64,000 nt of DNA from positions 1 through 64,000 of the forward strand of contig CAKSZY010000003.1 of assembly GCA_934526015.1 (NCBI GenBank). Direction: 5' to 3'. The translations under genes and the position numbers were made by a program. Of this stretch, positions 1 through 9,376 are shown one piece after another (the first letter of the stretch is position 1; each line of letters begins with the position of its first letter). Under the pieces are notes generated by a model. It had not been told where the DNA came from. It worked only from the letters and a program-made list of their open reading frames with translations, and searched no databases. The stretch is from an uncultured Dokdonella sp. GTDB lineage: Bacteria; Pseudomonadota; Gammaproteobacteria; Xanthomonadales; Rhodanobacteraceae.

Positions 1-128
1 ACCGGGGAAAGGCGAACTGTTTGAGGCCAGGGATGGCCGAGTTGTTCGCCGGCCGGTGGCTGGCGAGCACCGCAGGGGACCGGGCGGACGCAGTCCGACC
101 GGCGCGACTGCCGGGGGGCGTTTCTCTT

Positions 129-162
129 GGTTACTTCTCTTTTCGCCAAAAGAGAAGTAACC
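129..162. repeat. Perfect 15-bp-stem hairpin
   Basis: A left arm GGTTACTTCTCTTTT, a 4-base loop CGCC and the exact reverse complement of the arm follow each other. There is no T-run after it and no gene to its left in the window, so it reads better as a dispersed intergenic palindrome than as a terminator. Confidence 0.75.
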
Positions 163-170
163 CGCTCGCC

Positions 171-378
171 GCCGAGGCGAGCGGAACCCGTGGTTCACCA
201 CATCCAAGAGAGCGTGAAGAGACAAGGCAGGAGCTGGATGCAGGGCTCCACCAGCATGACGGCGCAAGGGCGCGGCCGAGGCGAGCGGAACCCGTGGTTC
301 ACCACATCCAAGAGAGCGTGAAGAGACAAGGCAGGAGCCGGCTGCCGGCCTCCACCAGCATGACGGCGCAAGGGCGCG
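171..378. repeat. Tandem 104-bp direct repeat, two copies plus a stub
   Basis: Copy one starts at 171 and copy two at 275, both beginning GCCGAGGCGAGCGGAACC. They differ only in a short stretch before CTCCACCAGCATGACGG. A third start of the unit lies at 379 and diverges after 13 bases. Short ORFs crossing it have repeat-derived sequence only, so the whole stretch 1-510 is taken as non-coding. Confidence 0.8.
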
Positions 379-510
379 GCCGAGGCGAGCGACACCAAAC
401 CCCCCAAGGGATGCGCCGGCCCCCGCCGCCATGACGACATCGGCGCAGCACCACAACGAGTGCGAAATACCAATGTGATAGCGTTGTCCCTCAAGTCGAA
501 GGAGCCACCG

Positions 511-1977
511 ATGTCGGCACACCTGCGCCGCACGCGCATCATCGCGACGCTCGGTCCGGCGACCGATGCACCCGGCATGTTGAAGCGCGTGCTCGCCGAA
601 GGCGTCGATGTCGTCCGCCTCAATTTCTCGCACGGCGAGGCCGATGACCATCGTGCGCGCGCGGCGGCGGTGCGGGCGGTGGCGGCCGAACTCGACCGCG
701 AGGTGGCGGTGCTCGGCGACCTGCAGGGGCCGAAGATCCGCGTCGAACGCTTCGCCGAAGGGGCCGTGCAGCTCGAGGCCGGCGCGGCCTTCACCCTCGA
801 CTGCCGGCCCGACGCGCCGGCCGGAGACGCCAGCCGCGTCGGCGTCGGTTACCACGACCTCTGGCGCGACGTGAAACCCGGCGACACCCTGCTGCTCGAC
901 GACGGCCTGATCGCGCTGGAAGTCGTCGAGGTGGTGCCGCAATTCGTGCATTGCCGGGTCGTCATCGGCGGGCGCCTGTCCGACCGCAAGGGCATCAACC
1001 GCCAGGGTGGCGGCCTCACCGTGGCCGCGCTGTCCGACAAGGACCGTGCCGACATCCGCCTCGCCGCCGAGCTCGGCATCGACTTCCTCGCCGTGTCCTT
1101 CGTCAAGACCGCCGCCGACATCGAACAGGCGCGCGCGCTGCTGCGCGAGGCCGGCGGCGAGGCCGCGCTGGTCGCCAAGATCGAGCGCAGCGAGGCGATC
1201 GCCGCGCTCGGCGAGATCGTCGATGCGGCCGACGTGGTCATGGTCGCGCGCGGCGACCTCGGCGTGGAGATCGGCGATGCCGAGCTGCCGGGCCTGCAGA
1301 AGAAGATCATCCGCGAAACGCTCGAGCGCAACCGCGTCGTCATCACCGCCACGCAGATGATGCAGTCGATGGTCGAATCGCCGATCCCGACGCGTGCCGA
1401 GGTGCTCGATGTGGCGAATGCCGTCATCGACGGCACCGACGCGGTGATGCTCTCGCAGGAAACCGCTTCCGGCCGCCATCCGGACAAGGCGGTCGCGGCG
1501 ATGCGCCGGGTCTGCCTCGGCGCCGAGCGCCAGTTCGAGCCCGCGGCCGATTTCGCCGCCCCGGCATCGCCGCTGGACCGTACCGACCAGGCGATCGCGC
1601 TGGCGACGATGTTCCTTGCCGCGCGCATCTCCGTGCGCGCGATCGTCGCCCTGACCGAATCCGGCGCGACCGCGCGCTGGCTGTCGCGCCATCGTTCGAC
1701 CGTGCCGATCTACGCGCTGTCGCGCAATGCCGGTGCGCGCCGGCGCATGCTGCTGTTCCGCGATGTCTACCCGATCGAGTTCGATCCGCACGATGTCGGT
1801 CCGACCCAGGCCGCACGTGCGGCGATCCAGCACCTGTTCGACCTCGGCCATCTGGCCGAGGACGACCGCGTCATCCTCACCAACGGCGATCACACCGGCC
1901 AGCTCGGCGGCACCAACACGCTGAAGCTGCTGCGGGTCGGGCCGGGGGGCATGGCAGTCGGGCTCGGCGACCTCTGA
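511..1977 (+). CDS. pyk: Pyruvate kinase
   Basis: Converts phosphoenolpyruvate and ADP to pyruvate and ATP in the cytoplasm, the last step of glycolysis. The 488-residue protein opens with the family start RRTRIIATLGPAT and carries the active-site block VMVARGDLGVEIG and the Mg/K-binding block ITATQMMQSM followed by PTRAEVLDVANAV. The length matches bacterial pyruvate kinases. The ATG at 511 is chosen because AAGGAG sits at 499-504; an in-frame GTG at 460 would add 17 residues unlike the family. It lies about 0.8 kb from an aldolase gene, so two glycolytic genes are close together, but each appears to have its own unit. Confidence 0.95.
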   Translation: MSAHLRRTRIIATLGPATDAPGMLKRVLAEGVDVVRLNFSHGEADDHRARAAAVRAVAAELDREVAVLGDLQGPKIRVERFAEGAVQLEAGAAFTLDCRPDAPAGDASRVGVGYHDLWRDVKPGDTLLLDDGLIALEVVEVVPQFVHCRVVIGGRLSDRKGINRQGGGLTVAALSDKDRADIRLAAELGIDFLAVSFVKTAADIEQARALLREAGGEAALVAKIERSEAIAALGEIVDAADVVMVARGDLGVEIGDAELPGLQKKIIRETLERNRVVITATQMMQSMVESPIPTRAEVLDVANAVIDGTDAVMLSQETASGRHPDKAVAAMRRVCLGAERQFEPAADFAAPASPLDRTDQAIALATMFLAARISVRAIVALTESGATARWLSRHRSTVPIYALSRNAGARRRMLLFRDVYPIEFDPHDVGPTQAARAAIQHLFDLGHLAEDDRVILTNGDHTGQLGGTNTLKLLRVGPGGMAVGLGDL

Positions 1978-2114
1978 GCGGCGGCCGGGCAGCGGCCGGC
2001 ACGAACGATCGACATGCATGCCTGCGGGGGCCGGCGCCGCGGATTTCCGCATCGGCTCCGGCAGTGTCCGCGTCGAGCCGTTATGCTTGCGCACTCGCGA
2101 ACCGGGAGTCCTGC

Positions 2115-2597
2115 ATGTCCGCACGCAACGTCTCCACATGCCTCGTCCTCGCCGCCGGCCTCGCCCTTGTGCCGGCCTTGTCCGTGGCCCAGCAGGCGCC
2201 GCGCTCGGTGACGCCGGAAGCGCTCGGGAAGTACTGGGTCATGATCCATGCCTCGCTCGAGGCGGACGTGCCGCTCGGCGGCCGGCGCATGACCGGGCCG
2301 GGATGCGCGACGGTGTCCTTCGTGGTCGAGAAAACCGGGCGCACCAGCAACATCAAGGTGCAGAAAGTCGAGCCGCCCGGCGACCTCGGCGCAGTGGCGG
2401 CGAGCGCGGCGGCCAGCCTGGTGTTCGAGCCGACCATCGCCAATGCCGGCCGCGACCGCGTGTTCAGCTCGCTGATCTTCCCGTTCAACCTGCCGGCCGA
2501 TCCGCAGGCGCGCACGGCGGTGATGGAAAAATGCGTGATCGCGCCGTTGCGCTGGAGCGATCCGGCCGCGCGCGTCGAGGCCCGGCCCGTACCTTGA
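2115..2597 (+). CDS. Secreted TonB C-terminal-like protein
   Basis: A 160-residue protein with an N-terminal signal peptide ending near SVAQQ, so probably periplasmic. The mature part contains CATVSFVVEKTGRTSNIKV followed by a VEPPGDLG turn and a region ending in FEPTIANAG, the pattern of a TonB C-terminal/energy-transducer fold in which the strand VSFVVEKTG is typical. There is no proline-rich linker or anchor, so it is unlikely to be a working TonB. Similar small orphan domains are common near enzyme genes in Lysobacterales. Its function is unknown and the fold assignment is by pattern only. Confidence 0.6.
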   Translation: MSARNVSTCLVLAAGLALVPALSVAQQAPRSVTPEALGKYWVMIHASLEADVPLGGRRMTGPGCATVSFVVEKTGRTSNIKVQKVEPPGDLGAVAASAAASLVFEPTIANAGRDRVFSSLIFPFNLPADPQARTAVMEKCVIAPLRWSDPAARVEARPVP

Positions 2598-2730
2598 CGC
2601 CGGCGGGACGCACGGCGGACCCGGCGCCGGGTGCGACCTTCCGTCCGGCGATTTTCCGCCGGCGCGCGGGCCGTTCCGCACGCGTCCGCACTGCGGCATC
2701 GGCGCGCCTGTACCGCCCCGGCATCTGGCC

Positions 2731-2736
2731 TATAAT
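2731..2736 (+). promoter_or_regulatory. Consensus -10 box upstream of fba
   Basis: A perfect TATAAT lies 65 bases before the aldolase start. No good -35 hexamer sits at the expected distance; the candidates near 2708 match poorly. It probably marks the fba promoter. Confidence 0.5.
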
Positions 2737-2801
2737 CGCCTGCTTTACCCGCCCCGCACCCGCGCCGAAGGCGCCTGCGCGTCCCGTTTGCCGGAGTCCT
2801 T

Positions 2802-3812
2802 ATGAGTATCGAGCAGCTTGAAAGCATCGCCCAGGCCATGGTGGCTCCGGGCAAGGGCATCATCGCGATCGACGAATCGAACAACACGATCAAGAAGCGT
2901 TTCGACGCGGTCGGCGTGCCGAACACGGAGGAAAACCGCCGTGCCTATCGCGAGATGCTGCTGACGACGCCGGGTCTCAACCAGCACATCTCCGGCGCGA
3001 TCCTGTACGACGAGACGATCCGCCAGTCGACCAAGGCCGGCGTGCCGTTCACCAAGCTCATGCTCGATGCCGGCATGTTGCCCGGCATCAAGGTCGACAA
3101 GGGTCCGTCCGCATTGGCCGGTTTCCCCGGCGAACTCGTCACCGAAGGCCTCGACGGCCTGCGCGACCGTCTCAACGAATACGCCCGGCTCGGTGCCCGC
3201 TTCGCCAAGTGGCGCGCCGTCATCACCATCGCCGCCGATGCGCCGAGCGGCACCTGCATCGAGGCCAACTGCCATGCGCTGGCCCGTTACGCGGCGCTGT
3301 GCCAGGAAGCCGGGATCGTGCCGATGGTGGAGCCCGAGGTGCTGATGGACGGCGAGCACGACATCGACGAGTGCTACGACGTCACCGAGGCCACCCTGCG
3401 CAGCCTGTTCTCGTCGCTGTACGAGCAGAACGTCCTGCTGGAAGGCACCATCCTCAAGGCCAGCATGGTCATTTCCGGCAAGAACTGCGCGGATCAGGCC
3501 AGCGTCGACGAAGTCTCCGAGATGACGATCCGCTGCCTGAAGTCGGCGGTGCCGGCGTCGCTGCCGGGCATCGTGTTCCTGTCCGGCGGCCAGTCCGACG
3601 AACTGGCCACCAGCCACCTCAACGCGATGAACCAGCAGGGGCCGCACCCGTGGCCGCTGTCGTTCTCCTACGGTCGCGCCATGCAGCAGGCTGCGCTCAA
3701 GCTGTGGAGTGCGGACATGGCGGCGAACTTCGCCGATGCGCAGAAGACGGTCGCCCAGCGCGCGCGCGAGAACGGTCTCGCCGCACTCGGCCAGTGGAAG
3801 AAGGGCGCCTGA
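2802..3812 (+). CDS. fba: Class I fructose-bisphosphate aldolase
   Basis: Cleaves fructose 1,6-bisphosphate to glyceraldehyde 3-phosphate and dihydroxyacetone phosphate through a lysine Schiff base, in the cytoplasm. The 336-residue protein is collinear with class I aldolases: IIAIDESNNTIKKRF near the start, the KWRAVITI strand, and the Schiff-base segment LLEGTILKASMV, with the lysine at residue 219. The C-terminal block PWPLSFSYGRAMQQAALK is also conserved. The start has GGAG at 2793-2796. Many bacteria use the class II metal enzyme; the class I form fits this lineage. A hairpin follows at 3842. Confidence 0.95.
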   Translation: MSIEQLESIAQAMVAPGKGIIAIDESNNTIKKRFDAVGVPNTEENRRAYREMLLTTPGLNQHISGAILYDETIRQSTKAGVPFTKLMLDAGMLPGIKVDKGPSALAGFPGELVTEGLDGLRDRLNEYARLGARFAKWRAVITIAADAPSGTCIEANCHALARYAALCQEAGIVPMVEPEVLMDGEHDIDECYDVTEATLRSLFSSLYEQNVLLEGTILKASMVISGKNCADQASVDEVSEMTIRCLKSAVPASLPGIVFLSGGQSDELATSHLNAMNQQGPHPWPLSFSYGRAMQQAALKLWSADMAANFADAQKTVAQRARENGLAALGQWKKGA

Positions 3813-3841
3813 GCGCAGCTTTCTCCGCTCCGGATTGAGCA

Positions 3842-3869
3842 ACGGGCGCCGCGAGGCGCCCGTTTCCGT
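3842..3869. terminator. Bidirectional-type terminator between fba and coaE
   Basis: ACGGGCGCC, loop GCGA, then the exact complement GGCGCCCGT, followed by TTCCGTT. It lies between two convergent genes and could end both. The T-tract is short, so efficiency is uncertain. Confidence 0.6.
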
Positions 3870-4478
3870 TCAGGCGGCCGCACCGCCGCGCAGGGCGAGG
3901 TAGCGCGCATGCAGGGCGGCCACGGCGGCATCGAGATCGGCCAGGGTGCCGGCATTGGCGATCACGTCGTCGGCGATTTCCAGGCGTTGTTCGCGACTGG
4001 CCTGGGCATCGAGCATGGCCTCGGCCAGCGCGCGGTCGATGCCATCGCGGGCGGTCAGGCGCGCGATCTGCAGTTCACGCGGCACGTCGACGACCAGCAC
4101 GCGATCGACCCAGGCATAGTGCGGCCAGGCTTCGACCAGCAGCGGCACGGCGAGGATGCCATAGGCACTGTCGATCGCCTCGGCGCGCGTGCGCATCGTG
4201 CTGCGGATGCGCGGATGCAGGATCGATTCCAGCCGGGTGCGCGCTTCGACATTGCCGAACACGCGCGCGCGCATCGCACGCCGGTCGAGGCGGCCTTCCG
4301 CGGTCAGCATGTCGCTGCCGAAGGTCGCGGCGATCTCGTCCAGCGCCGGCATGCCGGGCTCGACCAGTTCGCGCGCGACCACGTCGGCATCGATGATGTC
4401 GACGCCGAGGGCGGCGAAGCGGTCCGCCACGGCCGACTTGCCCGAGGCGATTCCGCCGGTGAGGGCGACGGTGCGCAT
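3870..4478 (-). CDS. coaE: Dephospho-CoA kinase
   Basis: Phosphorylates the 3'-hydroxyl of dephospho-CoA, the last step of coenzyme A synthesis. The 202-residue protein begins MRTVALTGGIASGKSAVAD with a P-loop GGIASGKS. It continues with DIIDADVVARELVEPG, the CoA-binding DADxxxR region, and RAMRARVFGN in the lid. Length is standard for CoaE. It is usually found beside pilD and other pilus genes in gammaproteobacteria; here the neighbours are fba and pyrF, so that synteny is lost. Confidence 0.93.
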   Translation of the reverse strand: MRTVALTGGIASGKSAVADRFAALGVDIIDADVVARELVEPGMPALDEIAATFGSDMLTAEGRLDRRAMRARVFGNVEARTRLESILHPRIRSTMRTRAEAIDSAYGILAVPLLVEAWPHYAWVDRVLVVDVPRELQIARLTARDGIDRALAEAMLDAQASREQRLEIADDVIANAGTLADLDAAVAALHARYLALRGGAAA

Positions 4479-4504
4479 GCGACGAGGGTAGTCGGCGTGG
4501 AGAC

Positions 4505-4545
4505 TGGGGGCTAGAGCCTAGGGGCTAGGGGCTAGGGGCTAGGGA
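4505..4545. repeat. G-rich heptad tract (family A, single arm)
   Basis: Five near-identical units of GGGGCTA run head to tail between coaE and pyrF. Only one arm is present; other members of the family in this window have two opposing arms. Confidence 0.8.
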
Positions 4546-4562
4546 CGCTTTGCCGCTGCGCT

Positions 4563-5381
4563 TCACCGGCCCCTGCACAGATTGATCGCGTCGCGCAGTT
4601 CAGCAGTGGCGCGGCGGGCGGCATCGGCATAGTCGTCGCCATCGCTCGCGTAGAGGATTGCCCGCGACGAGCTGACCAGCAGGCCGCGGCCGTCGGCATC
4701 GCGGCCGTTGCGCACCACGGCTTCGACATCGCCACCCTGGGCACCGATGCCGGGCACGAGCAAGGGCATGTCGCCGACCAGGCGGCGCACCGCGGCCAGT
4801 TCGCCGGGCCAGGTCGCGCCGGTGACCAGCAGACAGTTGCCGTGCGTGTTCCATTCGCCGGCGACGAGAGCGGCGACATGCTGGTAGAGCGGCCTTCCGC
4901 CGACGTCGAGGTCCTGCAACTCGCGCGCGCCCGGGTTCGACGTCCGGCACAGCACCACGACGCCCTTGTCGGCGCGGTCGAGGAACGGCTGGACCGAATC
5001 GCGGCCGAGATACGGGTTCACCGTCACCGCATCGGCGCGGAAACGCTCGAATGCCTCGTGGGCATAGTGCTGCGCGGTCGAACCGATGTCGCCGCGTTTG
5101 GCGTCGAGGATCACCGGCACGCCCGGCTGGTGCGTGTGGATGTGCGCGATCAGCCGTTCAAGCGCGTCTTCCGCGCCGAGTGCCGCGAAGTGCGCGATCT
5201 GCGGCTTGAAGCAGCAGGCGAGGTCGGCGGTGGCATCGACGATGTCGCGGCAGAAGGCGAACACCGCATCGGCGTCGGCGGCGAAGCGGGCCGGAAACCG
5301 CGCCGGCTCCGGATCGAGGCCGACGCAGACCAGCGAGTCGTTGCGCTGCCAGGCCGCACGCAGCGATTGCAGGAACGTCAT
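4563..5381 (-). CDS. pyrF: Orotidine 5'-phosphate decarboxylase
   Basis: Decarboxylates OMP to UMP, the last step of de novo pyrimidine synthesis. The 272-residue protein is of the longer, type 2 subfamily. It shows [10 protein letters not shown] near the start and the catalytic block [18 protein letters not shown] with the Asp-Lys-Asp set, then [12 protein letters not shown] and [12 protein letters not shown] in the phosphate-binding half. The ATG at 5381 is chosen because the 20 residues upstream derive from repeat sequence and do not fit the family. A G-rich repeat lies downstream and a family B repeat lies upstream. Confidence 0.94.
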   Translation of the reverse strand: MTFLQSLRAAWQRNDSLVCVGLDPEPARFPARFAADADAVFAFCRDIVDATADLACCFKPQIAHFAALGAEDALERLIAHIHTHQPGVPVILDAKRGDIGSTAQHYAHEAFERFRADAVTVNPYLGRDSVQPFLDRADKGVVVLCRTSNPGARELQDLDVGGRPLYQHVAALVAGEWNTHGNCLLVTGATWPGELAAVRRLVGDMPLLVPGIGAQGGDVEAVVRNGRDADGRGLLVSSSRAILYASDGDDYADAARRATAELRDAINLCRGR

Positions 5382-5403
5382 TGCCTCGTCCTCGTTGGGG
5401 GCA

Positions 5404-5523
5404 GGAAGCCGGAAGCCGGAAGCCTTTGACGCGGAGCACACGGGGCAGACGGAGGAAAAGACCAGGAATCCTGATGCTTCGTTTGCTTTCTCCGTTTGCT
5501 CTGGGTGCTCCGTGTTTCAGGTT
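5404..5523. repeat. Family B intergenic inverted repeat
   Basis: A triplicated GGAAGCC tract is followed by an arm GCGGAGCACACGGGGCAG at 5431 and, after about 40 bases, the opposing arm TTTCTCCGTTTGCTCTGG and GTGCTCCGTGTTTCAG. It lies between pyrF and ettA. The same arms recur at 11127-11345 and 12484-12606. Confidence 0.75.
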
Positions 5524-5537
5524 TCCGCGCTCTTCCT

Positions 5538-7199
5538 TCAGGCCAGCTTCTTGTAACGCAGGCGATGCGGCCGGGCGGCTTCCTCGCCGAGGCGGCGCTT
5601 CTTGTCTACCTCGTATTCACGGTAGTTGCCCTGGAAGAACTCGACGTGCGAGTCACCTTCGAAGGCGAGGATGTGGGTGGCGATGCGATCGAGGAACCAG
5701 CGGTCGTGCGAAATCACGAAGGCATTGCCGGGGAACTCGAGCAGGGCGTCCTCGAGCGCGCGCAGGGTCTCGATGTCGAGGTCGTTCGACGGCTCGTCGA
5801 GCAGCAACACGTTGCCGCCCTGCAACAGGGTCTTGGCGAGGTGCAGGCGGCCGCGTTCGCCGCCGGAGAGCGAACCGACCAGCTTCTGCTGGTCCGGACC
5901 CTTGAAGTTGAAGCGGCCGATGTAGGCGCGCGACTGGATCTCGATGCCGTTGATGTTGAGGATGTCGGCGCCGCCGGAGACTTCCTGGAAGACGTTGTGG
6001 TTGCCTTCGAGCTTTTCGCGGCTCTGGTCGACGTAGGCGATCTTGACCGTCTGACCCATGCTGATCTCGCCCTTGTCGGGCTTTTCCTGGCCGGTGATCA
6101 TCTTGAACAGGGTCGATTTGCCGGCGCCGTTCGGACCGATGATGCCGACGATCGCGCCGTTCGGCACGACGAAGCTCAGGTCGTCGATCAGCAGGCGGTC
6201 GCCGAACGACTTGGAAACGTTCTTGAACTCCATCACCGAGGCGCCGAGGCGCTCGCCCGGCGGAATGAAGATCTCGTTGGTCTCGTTGCGCTTCTGGTAG
6301 TCGACCGACTGCAGCTCCTCCATGCGCGCCAGACGCGCCTTGCCCTTGCTGCGGCCGCCCTTGGCATTGCTGCGCGCCCATTCGAGCTCGCGCTGGATTG
6401 CCTTCTGGCGCGCCTTTTCCTGGCTCTCTTCCTGCTTGAGGCGCTCGTCCTTCTGTTCGAGCCACGAGGAGTAGTTGCCCTTCCACGGAATGCCGCGGCC
6501 GCGGTCGAGTTCGAGGATCCACTCGGCGGCATTGTCGAGGAAGTAGCGGTCATGGGTGACGGCGACGACGGTGCCCGGGAAATCGGCGAGGAAGTTCTCG
6601 AGCCATTCGACCGACTCGGCATCGAGGTGGTTGGTCGGTTCGTCGAGCAGCAGCATGTCGGGCTTCGACAGCAGCAGGCGGCACAGGGCGACGCGGCGCT
6701 TCTCGCCGCCCGAGAGCTTGCCGACCGTCGCGTCCCACGGCGGCAGGCGCAGGGCGTCGGCGGCCACTTCGAGCTGCCGTTCGAGCGCATGCGCGTCATT
6801 GGCGGCAAGCAGGTTCTCGAGGCGTTGCTGCTCGGCGGCAAGCTTGTCGAAGTCGGCACCTTCCTCGGCGTAAGCGGCATAGACCTCGTCGAGGCGCGCC
6901 TGTGCGCTCATGACCTCGGAGACGCCTTCCTCGACGACCTCGCGCACGGTCTTGTCCGGGTCGAGCTTCGGTTCCTGCTCGAGATAGCCGATCTTGGTGC
7001 CGGGATGCGGCCGCGCCTCGCCCTGGTAGTCGGTGTCGACGCCCGCCATGATCCTGAGCACGGTCGACTTGCCGGCGCCGTTGAGGCCGAGCAGGCCGAT
7101 CTTGGCGCCGGGGAAGAACGACAGCGAAATGTCCTTGATGATCTGGCGCTTTGGCGGGACGACCTTGCTGACGCCGATCATCGTGTAGATGTACTGCAT
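5538..7199 (-). CDS. ettA: Energy-dependent translational throttle protein EttA (ABC-F)
   Basis: A soluble ABC-F ATPase that binds the ribosomal E site and gates the first elongation step according to the ADP/ATP ratio. The 553-residue protein has two nucleotide-binding domains with Walker A motifs GLNGAGKST and GPNGAGKST and signatures LSGGEKRR and LSGGERGR. A charged linker between them (QKDERLKQEESQEKARQ) is the P-site tRNA-interaction motif region. The N-terminus MQYIYTMIGVSKVVPPKR and the length match EttA rather than Uup or other ABC-F types. GGAG lies six bases before the ATG. Confidence 0.95.
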   Translation of the reverse strand: MQYIYTMIGVSKVVPPKRQIIKDISLSFFPGAKIGLLGLNGAGKSTVLRIMAGVDTDYQGEARPHPGTKIGYLEQEPKLDPDKTVREVVEEGVSEVMSAQARLDEVYAAYAEEGADFDKLAAEQQRLENLLAANDAHALERQLEVAADALRLPPWDATVGKLSGGEKRRVALCRLLLSKPDMLLLDEPTNHLDAESVEWLENFLADFPGTVVAVTHDRYFLDNAAEWILELDRGRGIPWKGNYSSWLEQKDERLKQEESQEKARQKAIQRELEWARSNAKGGRSKGKARLARMEELQSVDYQKRNETNEIFIPPGERLGASVMEFKNVSKSFGDRLLIDDLSFVVPNGAIVGIIGPNGAGKSTLFKMITGQEKPDKGEISMGQTVKIAYVDQSREKLEGNHNVFQEVSGGADILNINGIEIQSRAYIGRFNFKGPDQQKLVGSLSGGERGRLHLAKTLLQGGNVLLLDEPSNDLDIETLRALEDALLEFPGNAFVISHDRWFLDRIATHILAFEGDSHVEFFQGNYREYEVDKKRRLGEEAARPHRLRYKKLA

Positions 7200-7270
7200 G
7201 CCAACTCCGGGGAAGGGGCGCGCCGGCCGGCGGGCTGGGCCCGGGCCGCGTGCGTGGACGAAAGGCGACG

Positions 7271-7299
7271 ATTATCGCCGATTGCGCGCGTGCGGTCAT
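7271..7299 (-). promoter_or_regulatory. Putative ettA promoter
   Basis: Read on the minus strand, ATGACC (-35, 4 of 6 matches) is followed by a 17-base spacer and GATAAT (-10, 5 of 6), 71 bases before the ettA start. It is in the divergent gap shared with glyA. Confidence 0.5.
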
Positions 7300-7402
7300 G
7301 TCCGGCGCCGGTTTTGCGCGCCTTTCGCCGCCTTGGCGCTGCCAGTGCGGTGCCACAACGCGGTAACATGGGCGTCTTTCCGGCCAGGACGGGGTTGCGA
7401 CG

Positions 7403-8662
7403 ATGTTTCCACGTGATTCGCGCATCGAGGGCTACGATCCGGAGCTTGCCGCGGCGATTGCCGCCGAAGCGAAGCGCCAGGAGGACCACGTCGAGCTGAT
7501 CGCCTCGGAGAACTACGCCAGCCCGCGCGTGCTCGAGGCGCAGGGCAGCGTGCTGACCAACAAGTACGCCGAAGGCTATCCCGGCAAGCGCTACTACGGC
7601 GGCTGCGAACACGTCGACGTGGCCGAACGCCTCGCCCTCGAACGCGTGCGCGAGCTGTTCGGCGCCGACTACGCCAACGTGCAGCCGCATTCGGGCTCGC
7701 AGGCCAACCAGGCGGTCTATCTCGCCCTGCTCGCGCCGGGTGACACCATCCTCGGCATGTCGCTGGCCCATGGCGGCCACCTGACCCACGGTGCCAAGGT
7801 CAATATCTCCGGCAAGCTGTTCAATGCCGTGCAGTACGGCGTGAATGGCGAAGGCCTGATCGATTACGACGAAGTCGAGCGGCTCGCGGTGGAACACAAG
7901 CCGAAGATGGTCGTGGCCGGTTTCAGCGCGTATTCGCAGGTGGTCGACTGGGCACGCTTCCGCGCGATCGCCGACAAGGTCGGCGCGATCCTGTTCGTCG
8001 ACATGGCCCACGTCGCCGGCCTCGTCGCCGCCGGCGTCTACCCGAACCCGCTGCCGCATGCGCACGTGGTCACCTCGACCACGCACAAGACCCTGCGTGG
8101 CCCGCGCGGCGGCATCATCGTCGCCAGCGGCGCCGGCGAGGACCTGCAGAAGAAGCTGCAGTCGATCGTCTTCCCCGGCATCCAGGGCGGTCCGCTCATG
8201 CACGTCATCGCGGCCAAGGCGGTCGCTTTCAAGGAAGCGCTCGAACCGGCCTTCAAGGCCTACCAGCAGCAGGTGGTCAGGAACGCCAAGGCCATGGCCG
8301 GAGCGCTGCTCGCGCGCGGCTACCGCATCGTTTCCGGCGGCACCGAGAACCATCTCATGCTGGTCGACCTGATCGGCAAGCCGATCACCGGCAAGGACGC
8401 CGAAGCCGCGCTCGGCAAGGCCCACATCACGGTCAACAAGAACGCCGTGCCGAACGACCCGCAGAAGCCGTTCGTGACCTCCGGCCTGCGCCTCGGCACT
8501 CCGGCGATCACCACCCGCGGCTACGGCGAAGCCGACACCGTCGAACTGGCCGGCTGGATCGCCGACGTCCTCGATGCGCCCGCCGACGAAGCCGTCCTTG
8601 CCGCCGTGCGCGCGAAGGTGGCTGAGCAGTGCCGCCGACATCCCGTGTATGGCAGGGATTAG
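7403..8662 (+). CDS. glyA: Serine hydroxymethyltransferase
   Basis: PLP enzyme that interconverts serine and glycine and loads tetrahydrofolate with a one-carbon unit. The 419-residue sequence has the family hallmarks [22 protein letters not shown], the [11 protein letters not shown] block and the PLP-lysine motif [12 protein letters not shown]. Length is standard. The stop codon TAG at 8660-8662 is the first three bases of a G-rich repeat arm. nrdR and the riboflavin genes follow in the same direction, the common order glyA-nrdR-ribD of gammaproteobacteria. Confidence 0.96.
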   Translation: MFPRDSRIEGYDPELAAAIAAEAKRQEDHVELIASENYASPRVLEAQGSVLTNKYAEGYPGKRYYGGCEHVDVAERLALERVRELFGADYANVQPHSGSQANQAVYLALLAPGDTILGMSLAHGGHLTHGAKVNISGKLFNAVQYGVNGEGLIDYDEVERLAVEHKPKMVVAGFSAYSQVVDWARFRAIADKVGAILFVDMAHVAGLVAAGVYPNPLPHAHVVTSTTHKTLRGPRGGIIVASGAGEDLQKKLQSIVFPGIQGGPLMHVIAAKAVAFKEALEPAFKAYQQQVVRNAKAMAGALLARGYRIVSGGTENHLMLVDLIGKPITGKDAEAALGKAHITVNKNAVPNDPQKPFVTSGLRLGTPAITTRGYGEADTVELAGWIADVLDAPADEAVLAAVRAKVAEQCRRHPVYGRD

Positions 8663-8826
8663 GGCGAGGGGCGAGGGCGCAGAAATCCACGACCGGACCA
8701 GGATTGCAATGGCGCTACAAAAGCAGCTTTCGTACATTTCCGCCGTGGCGGGGGCCGGTTTTCGCGCCCTTGCCCCTCGTCCCTAGCCCTCTCTAGCCCC
8801 TCGCCCCTCGCCCTCTCTAGCCCCTA
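8660..8826. repeat. Family A composite inverted repeat
   Basis: The left arm (GGGCGAGGGGCGAGGGCGC) is followed by a core of about 75 bases and a longer C-rich arm beginning TTTTCGCGCCCTTGCCCC and made of repeated GCCCCTC/AGCCCCT units. It fills the whole gap between glyA and nrdR. Its first bases form the glyA stop codon. Confidence 0.8.
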
Positions 8827-8829
8827 AGC

Positions 8830-9351
8830 ATGCACTGCCCCTTCTGCCAGCACGATGACACCCGGGTGGTCGACTCGCGCGTGTCCGAGGATGGCAGCAC
8901 GATCCGCCGGCGGCGCGTGTGCGAGCACTGCGGCGAGCGTTTCAACACCTTCGAGACGGCCGAGATCAAGATGCCGGCGATCGTCAAGAGCGACGGTCGC
9001 CGCGAGGCCTTCGACGAACACAAGCTGCGCATGAGCCTCGATCGCGCACTGCAGAAGCGGCCGGTGTCGAGCGATGCCGTCGACGCCGCGGTGCGCGCGG
9101 TGGTCGACGAGCTGCGCCGCAGCGGCGAGCGCGAGCTGGCCTCGCTGCGGGTCGGCGAGCTGGTCATGCGCGAGCTGAAGAAGCTCGACCAGGTCGCCTA
9201 CGTGCGCTTCGCCTCGGTCTACCGCAGCTTCGAGGACGTGCAGGCCTTCCGCGAGGAGATCGAACGCCTCGAACGCGACCTGCCGTCGATCGAGGGCATG
9301 CAGCTGCCCCTGCTCGGCGAGGTCGTCGCCGCGCGCAAGGGGCGCGCCTGA
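8830..9351 (+). CDS. nrdR: Transcriptional repressor NrdR
   Basis: Zinc-ribbon/ATP-cone repressor of ribonucleotide reductase operons that senses dATP/ATP. The 173-residue protein begins [17 protein letters not shown], with the first CPxC pair, then the second pair in [12 protein letters not shown]. An ATP-cone follows ([16 protein letters not shown] through [11 protein letters not shown]). Length is a little above the usual 150-160 because of the C-terminal tail. It precedes ribD, a widely conserved order. The C-rich repeat arm ends five bases before the start codon, so the gene has almost no private leader. Confidence 0.95.
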   Translation: MHCPFCQHDDTRVVDSRVSEDGSTIRRRRVCEHCGERFNTFETAEIKMPAIVKSDGRREAFDEHKLRMSLDRALQKRPVSSDAVDAAVRAVVDELRRSGERELASLRVGELVMRELKKLDQVAYVRFASVYRSFEDVQAFREEIERLERDLPSIEGMQLPLLGEVVAARKGRA

Positions 9352-9376
9352 CGCCGCCGCCCGCGTCCGATTCCTC

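Noticed and set aside
21..434. An ORF across the left-edge repeats
   Set aside because: The translation is built of the tandem DNA repeat and has low-complexity Arg/Pro/Gly composition; no ribosome site.
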